Position numbers and translations under genes: made by a program | Assembly: GCF_010668395.1 (NCBI RefSeq) | Contig: NZ_WUEY01000013.1 | Location: 1-64,000 of the forward strand | DNA length: 64,000 nt | Direction: 5' to 3' | Source of the DNA: Martinezella lusitana | GTDB lineage: Bacteria > Pseudomonadota > Alphaproteobacteria > Rhizobiales > Rhizobiaceae | The notes under the pieces: generated by a model | What the model was told of the DNA's origin: nothing | What the model saw: only the letters and a program-made list of their open reading frames with translations | Database searches by the model: none | Part shown: positions 16,863-25,417 of the stretch, piece after piece | Position numbering within the stretch: position 1 is the stretch's first letter | Layout of the letters: every line of letters begins with the position of its first letter

Positions 16863-17360
16863 ATGTCACAGGACGTTATGGAAAAGCCAAGGCCCTGGGT
16901 GAATGCAGCGCTGGCGATCGTACCCGTCGTAATTGTTCTGCTGCTTGGGCAATGGGCAACTTTCCCGAACATCGAGGGCTGGTATGCGAGCTTGATCAAA
17001 CCGGACTTCAATCCACCCAACTGGATTTTCGGGCCGGTGTGGACCTGCCTTTATGCGCTGATGGCCTATGCGAGCTGGCGCATATGGATGCTGCCCGCAG
17101 ACCTGCAGGGACGGTCGTCGGCGCTCGTTCTTTTCTACACGCAACTCGCGTTCAACGCCGCCTGGTCCTGGGCTTTCTTTGGGCTCAACAACCCGATGCT
17201 CGGTCTCATCGACGTCATTCCGCAATGGATCCTGATCCTTGCGACAATACGCGGCTTCCATCGCCTTGATACGTCCGCAGCCTATAACCTCGTTCCGCTC
17301 GCACTATGGGTCGCCTTTGCCATTGCGCTCAATTTCGAGATCTGGAGGCTGAACGGCTGA
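16863..17360 (+). CDS. tspO: TspO/MBR-family tryptophan-rich sensory protein
   Basis: The 165-residue membrane protein has five hydrophobic helices and the TspO signature ('WYASLIKPDFNPPNWIFGPV' followed by WTCLYALMAYASW). TspO proteins bind porphyrins and tryptophan-like ligands and regulate oxygen- and light-dependent genes in Rhodobacter. I chose ATG at 16863, six bases after GAAGGA; an ATG at 16857 sits directly on the ribosome binding site. It is transcribed divergently from rpoE behind a matching ECF-type promoter, consistent with handling porphyrins, which generate singlet oxygen. Confidence 0.93.
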   Translation: MSQDVMEKPRPWVNAALAIVPVVIVLLLGQWATFPNIEGWYASLIKPDFNPPNWIFGPVWTCLYALMAYASWRIWMLPADLQGRSSALVLFYTQLAFNAAWSWAFFGLNNPMLGLIDVIPQWILILATIRGFHRLDTSAAYNLVPLALWVAFAIALNFEIWRLNG

Positions 17361-17397
17361 ATGGCCTTGCGTCGCCTCGGAGCGCTGCAGCGGCGGC

Positions 17398-17820
17398 TCA
17401 ACCATGCCCTCCGGCAGGCCCGACGAGGCGTTCGGTGATCCACTGACCACTCCCGGCAGCAATGCTCGAAAGCAATGTGCCCCATATCAGATCGGCGATG
17501 GTGAGCGCAGTCGACCAGTTTCTGAGCGTCGCCTGGTTGGTCAGGTCATAGGTGGCGTATGCCGTGAACCCAAGCACGGCGCCGTAGAGCGATGCCACCG
17601 CCAGAGAGCCGGATGTCAGGCCCGGCCGAACAGCCAGGATCGTCAGGCCGCAGGCATAGACCAGGTAGAAGACGAGGGCCGGCGCCATGCGAAAACCGGG
17701 CGCCAGCATATCGCCAAGCACGGGTCTGTAGAGCCGATCCGCCATGCTGCTCAGCCAGATAAAATCGATGGCGACAAAGACGATCAGCGTGGCGACATAG
17801 GCGACAATATAGGATTTCAC
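17398..17820 (-). CDS. DUF2177 membrane protein
   Basis: This is a 140-residue protein with four hydrophobic segments, starting MKSYIVAYVATLIVFVAIDF and carrying the family's 'YATYDLTNQATLRNW' stretch. DUF2177 proteins are small inner-membrane proteins of unknown function that often occur beside cyclopropane fatty-acid synthase and FAD oxidoreductase genes. It is the last gene of the five-gene operon that starts at 21668, 33 bases after the DUF2147 gene, and converges with tspO. Confidence 0.88.
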   Translation of the reverse strand: MKSYIVAYVATLIVFVAIDFIWLSSMADRLYRPVLGDMLAPGFRMAPALVFYLVYACGLTILAVRPGLTSGSLAVASLYGAVLGFTAYATYDLTNQATLRNWSTALTIADLIWGTLLSSIAAGSGQWITERLVGPAGGHG

Positions 17821-17853
17821 CGGAAGCTCCCTGGCGGATGCGCATTCTCTTGG

Positions 17854-18225
17854 TCAGTTCAGACGCGCCCAATGGACACCCCTGCATATCAGACCCGCGA
17901 CGATGCAGCCGCGGGTCGTCATGTCATTGCCCTTGACCGACAGCGTGATCCTGTAGGTAAGGTTGCGTTGCGGGTCGAAGGCGGTTCCCGAGTACATGTC
18001 GTCGCTGTCGCGCTTTATCGTCATCACCAGCCTGTCGCCGGCTTTCTCGCTGGGCGTGCCCGGTTTGATCCAGGTATTCACCGCACAAATATCCGCGCCA
18101 CAAGGAGCGATACGGATCTTCGCATTGCCGTCGCCACGGGACCATTGTCCATCGATATCGGCGGCTTCAGCGACGGCCGCAATTCCACATGCCATGATTA
18201 TCGGTATCCAGAGCATCGACCGCAT
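17854..18225 (-). CDS. Secreted DUF2147 protein
   Basis: The 123-residue protein has a signal peptide (MRSMLWIPIIMACGIAAVAEA) and a mature part with the DUF2147 pattern: 'GQWSRGDGNAKIRIAPCGADIC', later W-I-KPGTP and 'Y-RITLSVKGNDMTTRGC'. The family forms a small periplasmic beta barrel of unknown role. Four cysteines in the mature part could form disulphides. It lies between the CFA-type gene (26 bases) and DUF2177 (33 bases), so it is cotranscribed. Confidence 0.85.
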   Translation of the reverse strand: MRSMLWIPIIMACGIAAVAEAADIDGQWSRGDGNAKIRIAPCGADICAVNTWIKPGTPSEKAGDRLVMTIKRDSDDMYSGTAFDPQRNLTYRITLSVKGNDMTTRGCIVAGLICRGVHWARLN

Positions 18226-18251
18226 GTTCCGCTCTCCTGTTTTTCACCGAA

Positions 18252-19493
18252 TTAGCGATGTTCGATCGTATAGAGGCCGACATCGATACTGCCTTCCTCG
18301 AAGCCGGCCTCGCAGTAGCAGAGATAGTAGTGCCAGAGGCGTCGGAATCGTTCATCGAAGCCAAGCGCCGCAATCGCGTGCCAGCGCGCGTGAAAACGCG
18401 CTCGCCATTCGCCAAGCGTCAGGGCGTAGGACTTTCCGAAATGCTCCTTGTCCGTAAGCGCGAGGCCTGCCTGCGACACCGCCGCTTCGAGCGCGGAAAC
18501 CGAGGGAAGGAACCCGCCCGGGAAAATATATTGCTGGATGAAATCCGTGCCGTCGCGATAGGAGGCGAAACGCTTGTCCTCGATCGAGATGATTTGCAAG
18601 ACCGCACGGCCGCCCGGTTTCAGGCAGCGCTTCAGTGCCGCGAAATAGGTCTGCCAATAGGTTCTGCCGACCGCTTCGAACATTTCGACGGAAACGATGC
18701 GGTCGAACTGCCCTTCGATGTCGCGATAGTCCTGCAGGCGCAGATCAACCTGCTCCGAGCGCCCGGCCGCCATGGCCATCTCCCTGGCCCAGACCAGCTG
18801 CGATGGTGAGAGTGTAACGCCGGTCATTCTGGCATCGGCTCGGCTTGCCAGATCGATCGCAAGAGAGCCCCAGCCGCAGCCGATCTCCAGGATATGTTCG
18901 CCGCCGTTCAAGGCGAGCTTTTGCCGAATGCGGTCAAGTTTCCTCTGCTGGGCGGTCTCCAGCGTATCGCCGCCGGCCGGGTCGAATATCCCGGAGGAAT
19001 AGAGCATCGAGGCGTCGAGCCATTCCTTGTAGAAGTCATTGCCGAGGTCGTAATGCGCCTCGATATTTCGCCGGCTACCGCGTTTCGTGTTGGCATTGAG
19101 GAGATGTTTGATGCGATTGAAAAATCGCATCGGCACGCTTCCTTCGACCACGGGCGTCAGCGCCTCGCTGTTTCGCGCGGCGAAGCGGATGACTTCGCGA
19201 AGGTCGGGCGTCGTCCAATCCTCGTCCATGTAGCTTTCGGCAAAGCCGATATCTCCGGCTAAAACGAGGCGAGCCAGCATGCGCCAGCGCCTTATGATGA
19301 TCGTCGCTTCCGGCCCTGGCTGTAAGCCGATTTTTTCGATCGCACCGCCGGAAGGCGACACGATCGTCAGCCGTCCATAACGGACATTGCGCAGCAAGCG
19401 CAGAAGCAGTCGAGCGCCGATGCCGAGCCTTCGTGCATCGTAAGCCCGGTCAGCAGGGATAGAGGAAAAATCATCAAGCGGGCTCATGGGCAT
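18252..19493 (-). CDS. cfa: Cyclopropane-fatty-acyl-phospholipid synthase-family methyltransferase (first copy)
   Basis: The 413-residue protein has full CFA-synthase length: an N-terminal lipid-binding domain (about 1-140), 'RRNIEAHYDLGNDFYKEWLD', the SAM-binding loop ILEIGCGWGSLAIDLA and 'DRIVSVEMFEAVG'. It transfers a methyl(ene) group from SAM to unsaturated acyl chains of membrane phospholipids. Its start overlaps the DUF1365 gene by 20 bases (ATG at 19493 or 19487). In the FAD/DUF1365 setting it may act as a UfaM-like methylase that makes methylated, not cyclopropane, fatty acids. The choice between these cannot be made from sequence alone. Confidence 0.92.
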   Translation of the reverse strand: MPMSPLDDFSSIPADRAYDARRLGIGARLLLRLLRNVRYGRLTIVSPSGGAIEKIGLQPGPEATIIIRRWRMLARLVLAGDIGFAESYMDEDWTTPDLREVIRFAARNSEALTPVVEGSVPMRFFNRIKHLLNANTKRGSRRNIEAHYDLGNDFYKEWLDASMLYSSGIFDPAGGDTLETAQQRKLDRIRQKLALNGGEHILEIGCGWGSLAIDLASRADARMTGVTLSPSQLVWAREMAMAAGRSEQVDLRLQDYRDIEGQFDRIVSVEMFEAVGRTYWQTYFAALKRCLKPGGRAVLQIISIEDKRFASYRDGTDFIQQYIFPGGFLPSVSALEAAVSQAGLALTDKEHFGKSYALTLGEWRARFHARWHAIAALGFDERFRRLWHYYLCYCEAGFEEGSIDVGLYTIEHR

Positions 19494-20307
19494 CGACCTT
19501 GCTGCGGGACTCTTCTCCCTTCGTGGAGGACGGACGAACGAACGAAACGGGCTCTTTCGGCGGTGCTGGGCGGGCGCGCAGGCGCATTCCCTTCAGCCAG
19601 ATCTTCAACGCCTCCCAATGAATGCCGCCGACGACACGCAGCGTCAGGAAAGGAATGGCGACGAATGCTCCTAGAAGGGCAGCATCGGTCAGCCGTTTGC
19701 GCCGCGCCAGGTGCCTCGCTGTCATGACGAGCCCGTCATTGTCGAGCGTATCGATACGGATGGAAAGATGATCGGCGGGGGGCAGGACATGAAAGGCGTA
19801 GCGCAGATCCATGTCCATGAATGGAGAGACATAGAATGCCTTGTCGCAATGCTGCACGATTTTCGAAGATGAAGCCGCTTCGACCGGGATCATGTAGCCG
19901 TGGCGTTCGCCAAAGGTATTGTCCACTTCCCAAAGGATCGCCTTCAAAACGTCATCTCGTCCATAACAGAAAAAGACGCTGAGCGGATTGAAAGCCCAGC
20001 CGAGGATGCGAGGCATGGTGAGCAACCTTATCGAGCCGCCATCCGGCTCCAGTCCGGCGCCCCGCATCCTGAGCTCCACTTGCGCCTTCAGATCGGAGCC
20101 CGATCCATCACCGCGATCCCTGCGATAAAAGGAAAACAGGTTGAAGCGGTCGATTGAAAGCAGGCGGAGCGACGCATCCATCTCGTCGAGTTCATCCAGG
20201 TCAAGCAATAGGGAATAGATGCGATAGTTCAGCCTGTGCGATTTCGGCCGAAGGCGTGCATGCGTGACAGATCCCGGATAGAGGGCCGAACACAATTCCT
20301 TGCTCAT
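19474..20307 (-). CDS. DUF1365 family protein
   Basis: The 277-residue protein matches DUF1365: YPGSVTHARLRPKSHRLNYR near the start, 'FNLFSFYRRDRGDG', and MPRILGWAFNPLSVFFCY in the middle. The family nearly always sits between an FAD oxidoreductase and a CFA-type synthase, as here. In Rhodobacter a member of such an RpoE-dependent cluster takes part in the singlet-oxygen response. I chose ATG at 20307, preceded by AGGAGG and overlapping the upstream stop (ATGA); the longer frame to 20385 is not needed. Biochemical role not known. Confidence 0.9.
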   Translation of the reverse strand: MSKELCSALYPGSVTHARLRPKSHRLNYRIYSLLLDLDELDEMDASLRLLSIDRFNLFSFYRRDRGDGSGSDLKAQVELRMRGAGLEPDGGSIRLLTMPRILGWAFNPLSVFFCYGRDDVLKAILWEVDNTFGERHGYMIPVEAASSSKIVQHCDKAFYVSPFMDMDLRYAFHVLPPADHLSIRIDTLDNDGLVMTARHLARRKRLTDAALLGAFVAIPFLTLRVVGGIHWEALKIWLKGMRLRARPAPPKEPVSFVRPSSTKGEESRSKVDAHEPA

Positions 20308-21668
20308 GCCAGCGCCTCCTGCGGGTTGATCGGCGAATGCAGTGGCTTGCGCACGATGCGGGCGCTCTCGTGCATCACCTCCCACGGACGTCGCACGCCG
20401 CCCAAATCCTCGGCGACCGCCAATCCCGCCTGGATGCCGTCCTCATGGAAGCCCGCGCCGAAATGCGCCCCGCAGAACCATGTTCGCCGAACGCCCTGCA
20501 GCGACCAAAGCTCCCGTTGAGCCTCGTCGGTCGCCATGTCGAAAACCGGATGTTCGTAAACCTCTCGGTGGATCACGGCTTGCTCTTTTGGAGCGCGCTG
20601 CGGATTCAAGGTCACGAAAGTCGGCGGCGCATCTCCCAGGGATTGCAGTCGGTTCATCCAGTAGGTGATCGAGGGGCCTTCGCAACTCCCATGCCTTTCC
20701 GCCACATAGTTCCAACTCGACCAGGCCGCGCGACGCTTGGGCATGAGGCTGGTGTCGCCATGCAAAACAGCTTCGTTTCGGGAATAGCGAAAGGCGCCGA
20801 GAATGCGCCTCTCGTTGACATTTGCATCCGGGAGCATGCCCAGCGCATCGTTTGCGTGGGTGCCGACGACGACATGATCGAAAACATGACGGCCTCCGCG
20901 CATATCCTCGATCACAACGCCACCGGGCTTGCGATGAATTGTTTTCACGGGTGTCGACAACCGGATGCGACCCTTGAAGCCTGCTGTCATGCGGGCCACA
21001 TATTCGCGGCTGCCGCCCTTGACCGTGCGCCAGACCGGCCGGTCCCACAGGTTGAGCAGACCATGGTTGCGGCAGAATTTCACAAAGCTGGCTGCCGGAT
21101 AATCGCCCACCTGCATGGCCGGCGTGGACCAGATTGCAGCGGCCATCGGATAGAGATGGTCCTCACGAAAGGCGCGGCCGTAACCGTTGCGCGCGAGATA
21201 TTCGTCAAGAGACATGCCGCTCATCGTCCGCAGTTCGCGTGGCGCATTGCGGTAGAAGCGCAGGATATCGCGCAACATCGACCAGAAGCGAGGGCTGACG
21301 AGGTTCGATTTCTGCGCAAGAAGCCCACCTGCGGTCCCGCCGGCATATTCGAAGGCGCCATCGTCAAGCGAGACGGCGAAAGACATGTTCGAGGCGACCG
21401 TCGGCACATCCAGGGCGCGGAACAGGGCCGTCAGGTTGGGATACGTGACCTCGTTGTAAACGATGAAGCCGGTGTCGACCGCAACCCGGCCGTTCGCGCT
21501 TTCGAATTCCACGGTGTTGCTGTGACCACCCAGACGGTCAGCCGCCTCGAAGATCGTGACGTCGTGGCGCTGCGATAGAAGCCATGCCGCCGAAAGCCCG
21601 GAAATGCCGCTTCCGATCACGGCGATGCTCAATCGCCCTTTGTCCGTCGTTCGCTCATTTTGGTCCAT
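20304..21668 (-). CDS. NAD(P)/FAD-dependent oxidoreductase (amine-oxidase-like)
   Basis: The 454-residue flavoprotein has the N-terminal dinucleotide fold IAVIGSGISGLSAAWLLSQ, the second FAD contact DRLGGHSNTV, and the C-terminal 'WFCGAHFGAGFHEDGIQAGLAVAE'. It is the first gene of the operon FAD oxidoreductase, DUF1365, CFA-type, DUF2147, DUF2177. Homologues in RpoE-controlled clusters of Rhodobacter are linked to fatty-acid modification. A desaturase-like role on methylated acyl chains is a reasonable inference. The start at 21668 follows GAGGA, and a candidate ECF promoter lies at 21759-21784. Confidence 0.9.
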   Translation of the reverse strand: MDQNERTTDKGRLSIAVIGSGISGLSAAWLLSQRHDVTIFEAADRLGGHSNTVEFESANGRVAVDTGFIVYNEVTYPNLTALFRALDVPTVASNMSFAVSLDDGAFEYAGGTAGGLLAQKSNLVSPRFWSMLRDILRFYRNAPRELRTMSGMSLDEYLARNGYGRAFREDHLYPMAAAIWSTPAMQVGDYPAASFVKFCRNHGLLNLWDRPVWRTVKGGSREYVARMTAGFKGRIRLSTPVKTIHRKPGGVVIEDMRGGRHVFDHVVVGTHANDALGMLPDANVNERRILGAFRYSRNEAVLHGDTSLMPKRRAAWSSWNYVAERHGSCEGPSITYWMNRLQSLGDAPPTFVTLNPQRAPKEQAVIHREVYEHPVFDMATDEAQRELWSLQGVRRTWFCGAHFGAGFHEDGIQAGLAVAEDLGGVRRPWEVMHESARIVRKPLHSPINPQEALA

Positions 21669-21730
21669 CAGATCCTCTGGTCCGGCCGTTTTATGTTGGC
21701 TTGTTTGAGAGATACGAAGGGAAGCGGCGG

Positions 21731-21774
21731 CTGGTTTCGCTTTTTGCGCGTTTTTTTCGACGGGACGAAACCAG
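21731..21774. repeat. Inverted repeat in the FAD/DUF1295 divergent region
   Basis: CTGGTTTCG (21731-21739) and CGAAACCAG (21766-21774) form a 9-bp perfect inverted repeat 26 bases apart, overlapping the candidate ECF promoter. It may be an operator or an mRNA hairpin in the leader of the leftward operon. Confidence 0.4.
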
Positions 21775-21784
21775 GCCGGGATCG
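21759..21784 (-). promoter_or_regulatory. Putative RpoE-dependent promoter of the FAD/DUF1365/CFA operon
   Basis: On the minus strand CGATCC (21784-21779), 16 bases, then CGTC (21762-21759). It shares GATCC-N16-CGT with the rpoE and tspO promoters. The predicted transcript start lies about 85 bases before the ATG at 21668. Confidence 0.5.
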
Positions 21785-21835
21785 CCGCCGTAAATACAAT
21801 GTCAGAACGGCAAGCAGCCCAAAGCGAGCAAATGG

Positions 21836-22642
21836 ATGGACGGTCGTCTTCTCGTTGTCATAGCCATCGGATTGTCCTTGGCGATGGCCGCAGCGTGGTA
21901 CGTGCAGCGTGTGACCCGCCGCAGCGGCTGGATCGACACCGTCTGGTCTTGCGCCGTCGGATTCGGCGGGGCGGCCACGGCGATGTATTCCGCCGGACCT
22001 TTTCAGCGCCGCCTTTGCGTATTGATCATCATCGTCGCCTGGGGAGCGCGGCTTGCAAGCCACATTGGCTTGCGCACCGGGGTGGGCATGGAAGATCCGC
22101 GCTATGCAAGCCTGATGGAGCAATGGGGAGACAATGCCGCCTTGCGGCTTTTCCTCTTCCTGCAGCTACAGGCCGCGGCCGCCTTCGTTCTGATCCTCTC
22201 CGTTCATCTGGCTGCAGCCAATGGCGCCGGCTATCCGCGTCTCCTGGACATAGTCGCGATGCTCGTCGCCATGGCGGCTCTTGTCGGGGAGGCCGTATCG
22301 GATGCGCAACTGGCGCGTTTTCGCAGGTCGCAGCAGAGCGCGACCGAGGTGTGCGAGGCCGGTCTATGGCGATACTCCCGCCATCCGAACTACTTTTTCG
22401 AATGGCTGTTCTGGTGCTGCTGGCCGCTCTTTGCCGTTTCCGCCTCGCACTGGAGCTGGCTGTCGGCACTGGCGCCGATCATGATGTACTGGTTGTTGGT
22501 GCATGTTTCCGGCATCCCGCCCCTTGAGGAGCATATGTTGCACTCCCGCGGCGAGAAATTTCGCGCGCTGCAGCGTCGCGTCAACGCCTTTTTCCCGGGA
22601 CCTCGCAAGGGCGGCGTCCGCACATCAGGAGACTTTCCATGA
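21836..22642 (+). CDS. DUF1295 family membrane protein
   Basis: The 268-residue protein has about six hydrophobic helices and the DUF1295/steroid 5-alpha-reductase-like signature near the C-terminus: 'GLWRYSRHPNYFFEWLFWCC' and then PPLEEHMLHSRGEKF. Such proteins bind NADPH and reduce double bonds or methylate lipids in the membrane. It is the first gene of an operon in which each gene overlaps the next (stop 22642 / start 22639), running divergently from the FAD operon. A role in modifying membrane fatty acids fits the neighbours. Confidence 0.9.
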   Translation: MDGRLLVVIAIGLSLAMAAAWYVQRVTRRSGWIDTVWSCAVGFGGAATAMYSAGPFQRRLCVLIIIVAWGARLASHIGLRTGVGMEDPRYASLMEQWGDNAALRLFLFLQLQAAAAFVLILSVHLAAANGAGYPRLLDIVAMLVAMAALVGEAVSDAQLARFRRSQQSATEVCEAGLWRYSRHPNYFFEWLFWCCWPLFAVSASHWSWLSALAPIMMYWLLVHVSGIPPLEEHMLHSRGEKFRALQRRVNAFFPGPRKGGVRTSGDFP

Positions 22643-23667
22643 ACATGCTGGCCTTTGCCATCAATACGGTCGAGCGCGCGCCGCTCAGCGACGGGATGAC
22701 GCTTGCAGGGATCGATCTCCTTTGCGGTCGCACGAAGCGCCGTCTGGCTGCGATGCCGGAAGAGGTGGAGCGCCGCTTCGTCGAGACGATGGACCGTTTT
22801 CCGGTCGCGACCCATACGGAAATGGCAAATCGTCAGCATTACGAGGTTCCGGCGGAGTTCTTTGCCACCGTTCTGGGGCCGCATCGGAAATATTCCTGCT
22901 GCCTTTACCCATCCGCCGACACGACGCTGGCGGAAGCGGAAATTCATGCACTTGCCGCGACTGTGGCTCACGCCGAAATAGAGGATGGCATGAGCATTCT
23001 CGAGCTTGGATGCGGCTGGGGCTCCCTGTCGCTCTACATGGCGCAACGGTTCCCCAAGGCTCGCATCACCTCGGTGTCAAATTCGATCTCGCAGCGGCAA
23101 TATATTGTCGACCTCGCAGTCGAGCGCGGGCTCACCAATCTTACTGTCATTACCGCCGACATGAATGATTTTGCCACGAGCGAGCGCTACGATCGCGTGG
23201 TCTCGGTGGAGATGTTCGAGCACATGTCGAACTGGCGTGCTTTGCTGGAGCGCGTCCATGGTTGGGTGATGCCGGACGGCAAGCTCTTCCTCCATATCTT
23301 TACGCACAGGAACCGGTCTTATCGGTTTGACCACGAAGATCCGGCGGACTGGATTGCGCAACATTTCTTTACCGGCGGCGTCATGCCGGCCAGAGACTTG
23401 CCGCATCGCTTCAGCGATCTGTTCTCCGTCGAACGAGAATGGTTCTGGTCTGGAACCAACTATCGTCGGACCGCGCTCGATTGGCTTGCCAATTTCGACG
23501 GCGACGTCGATCGCATCCAGTCGGTTTTTTCAACAGTCTACGGCGGTGACGCCAGGCTATGGCAACGCCGCTGGCGTCTGTTCTTTCTGGCAACGGCCGG
23601 GCTTTTTGGCCATGACGACGGCAACGTCTGGGGCGTCGGTCACTATCTGTTGAGGTCATCCGCGTGA
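22639..23667 (+). CDS. CFA-synthase-like SAM-dependent methyltransferase (second copy)
   Basis: The 342-residue protein has QHYEVPAEFF (counterpart of the CFA HYDLGNDFY motif), the SAM loop ILELGCGWGSLSLYMA and 'YDRVVSVEMFEHM'. It is shorter than the first CFA-type protein and lacks most of its N-terminal lipid-binding region. The divergence suggests a different lipid substrate or product. The ATG overlaps the DUF1295 stop by four bases, so the two are coupled. Confidence 0.88.
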   Translation: MNMLAFAINTVERAPLSDGMTLAGIDLLCGRTKRRLAAMPEEVERRFVETMDRFPVATHTEMANRQHYEVPAEFFATVLGPHRKYSCCLYPSADTTLAEAEIHALAATVAHAEIEDGMSILELGCGWGSLSLYMAQRFPKARITSVSNSISQRQYIVDLAVERGLTNLTVITADMNDFATSERYDRVVSVEMFEHMSNWRALLERVHGWVMPDGKLFLHIFTHRNRSYRFDHEDPADWIAQHFFTGGVMPARDLPHRFSDLFSVEREWFWSGTNYRRTALDWLANFDGDVDRIQSVFSTVYGGDARLWQRRWRLFFLATAGLFGHDDGNVWGVGHYLLRSSA

Positions 23668-24215
23668 GCGCAAGGCGCGAGCATGACCCGGATCCCTTGA
23701 CCCGGGCAAGCCTAACCGTCGCCTGGGTTATCCTGGCGAACAAGCCCTTTTATCCCCTATACGTATGGTGGCTCGTCGGAAGTGGGGTCGGGGCCTCGCT
23801 GGCCACGCTTGTTTCCGTTCCATTCTTCCTGATGATACCACTTCTCGCCGGCCGATTTCCCTTCGGTGCACGGCTTCTCCTCCCTTTGATAGGCACGCTC
23901 GACACGGTTTTCGAAAGCTTCGTTTTCGGAAGGGCGTCCGCGACGCTGTCGTTTCTGGCGCCATGCATGGTTCTTGGGATTATCTCCTTTCATCCATCCG
24001 AGGCGCGATGGCAGCGTTGCCTCGTCGGCTTCATCTTCATCTGCTTTGTTGTCGCCTGGCATTTCGTCGGGACGCCGATATTTCCCTGGGACACCGGCCA
24101 GCTTGCCACCCTGTTGAATATCAATGTCCTTGCTGTCGGCAGCCTCCTGACATTCATCGGCTGGCGATATGCCGGACTGCGATCTTGCCAGGATGCTGGG
24201 CCGCCGCTCCCATGA
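23664..24215 (+). CDS. Hypothetical multi-pass membrane protein
   Basis: The 183-residue protein has five or six hydrophobic segments separated by very short loops, starts with polar MSARREHDPDPLTRASLTVAW, and has no motif I recognise. GTG at 23664 overlaps the stop of the CFA-like gene (GTGA), so it is the third gene of the DUF1295 operon. By context it may help handle or transport modified lipids, but the sequence gives no direct support for a function. Confidence 0.75.
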   Translation: MSARREHDPDPLTRASLTVAWVILANKPFYPLYVWWLVGSGVGASLATLVSVPFFLMIPLLAGRFPFGARLLLPLIGTLDTVFESFVFGRASATLSFLAPCMVLGIISFHPSEARWQRCLVGFIFICFVVAWHFVGTPIFPWDTGQLATLLNINVLAVGSLLTFIGWRYAGLRSCQDAGPPLP

Positions 24216-24218
24216 ATA

Positions 24219-25394
24219 TCATTGCCGGGAGGCAAGCCCAGCGCGGTATTCTTTGTCCGTAACCTTCTCCATCCATATGACGGAACTCCCGTCGAGCGCT
24301 TCGGCAACCGCGAAATGGACCATGGGTTCCGTGGCGCTGGCGCCGTGCCAGTGACGCAGATGCGGAGGAATCGAGACGATATCGCCGGGACCGACTTCTT
24401 CGATCGATCCGCCCTCCTTCTGGACCCAGCCCTTGCCGGAAACGATGTAGAGTGTCTGGCCAAGCGGGTGCGTATGCCAGGCCGTGCGTGCTCCGGCGGA
24501 GAAGGAAACGGTCGCTCCGCCGATCCTCGCGGGCGCGTCCGCCTGAAAGCGCGTGGAAATGCGGACCTGTCCGGTGAAATAAGCGTCCGGACCCGCAAGG
24601 CCTTCATCCGGTTGGCAACGAACGATCCGGAGATCGCATTCGGCCGGCGGCTGCGCGCCGGTTTGTTCCCCGCGTGCGGTAAAGACCTTTTCCAGTACCG
24701 GAACGGCGGACATGGAGCGAGGCCAGCCGACATAGAAGCCGAGATGCGCCGCCGCCTCGCCGATTTCGGCACGAGTGAGGCCGTTGTCCATGGCCCGGTT
24801 GGCGTGGAAGGGAAGCTGTTCCGGCTGGCCGATGGCGATAAGTGCCGCCATCGTGACAAGGCTGCGATCTCGCGGCGCCAATTCGGGACGCTGCCACAGG
24901 TCGCCGAAGAGGACCCGATTGGTGAGTTCGGCAAGTAGCGGAGAGGTCGGTGCGACGTGTGCATTGACAGCGCCCGCCCGTGCCGCTTCCGCAGTCGCCT
25001 CGAGTTCGATCCGCGCCGCCTCGCTGCAGGCAATGGGGCCTATCTCGAGCTCGTCGAACACCGTCTTTACCTCAGCGACGGCTGACATGGCGTTCGGCCA
25101 ACCAGAATAGAAGGCGAGATGGGTAATGACTTCACCGATTTCTTCCGCCTTGATGCCATTGTCGAGCGCGCGGCGCACATGGCTGCGGATCTGCGCGAAC
25201 TTGCCGGTCGAGATAAGCGCGGCAACCGTCACGAAGCTGCGGTCGCGAGCGCACAGTTCGCCGCGCTTCCAGACTTCGCCGAAAAGCACGTCATCCGTAA
25301 AATGGCCGAGGCCGGGAGCGATCTCATATACGGCGGCCGGAGCGACGCGTCCGCCGGGATTGTGGGATAGCGTCTGAGGCGTGGTTCTTGTCAT
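24219..25394 (-). CDS. Tandem carboxymuconolactone-decarboxylase-like / cupin fusion protein
   Basis: The 391-residue protein joins two CMD-like domains (about 30-110 and 165-245) and a C-terminal cupin (about 290-375, with 'GARTAWHTHPLGQTLYIVSG' and 'PPHLRHWHGA' supplying metal ligands). Each CMD copy has the pattern RDRS-VT-AALI...NG...EIGE...HL-FY-GWP. No CxxC pair is present, so AhpD-type peroxidase activity is unlikely. I chose ATG at 25394, preceded by AAGGA. It is the last gene of the operon AKR, SDR, CMD-cupin, which suggests it acts on a small oxidised carbonyl or lactone. Confidence 0.88.
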   Translation of the reverse strand: MTRTTPQTLSHNPGGRVAPAAVYEIAPGLGHFTDDVLFGEVWKRGELCARDRSFVTVAALISTGKFAQIRSHVRRALDNGIKAEEIGEVITHLAFYSGWPNAMSAVAEVKTVFDELEIGPIACSEAARIELEATAEAARAGAVNAHVAPTSPLLAELTNRVLFGDLWQRPELAPRDRSLVTMAALIAIGQPEQLPFHANRAMDNGLTRAEIGEAAAHLGFYVGWPRSMSAVPVLEKVFTARGEQTGAQPPAECDLRIVRCQPDEGLAGPDAYFTGQVRISTRFQADAPARIGGATVSFSAGARTAWHTHPLGQTLYIVSGKGWVQKEGGSIEEVGPGDIVSIPPHLRHWHGASATEPMVHFAVAEALDGSSVIWMEKVTDKEYRAGLASRQ

Positions 25395-25417
25395 GGCCGT
25401 TCCTTCTGATCCGTTTC

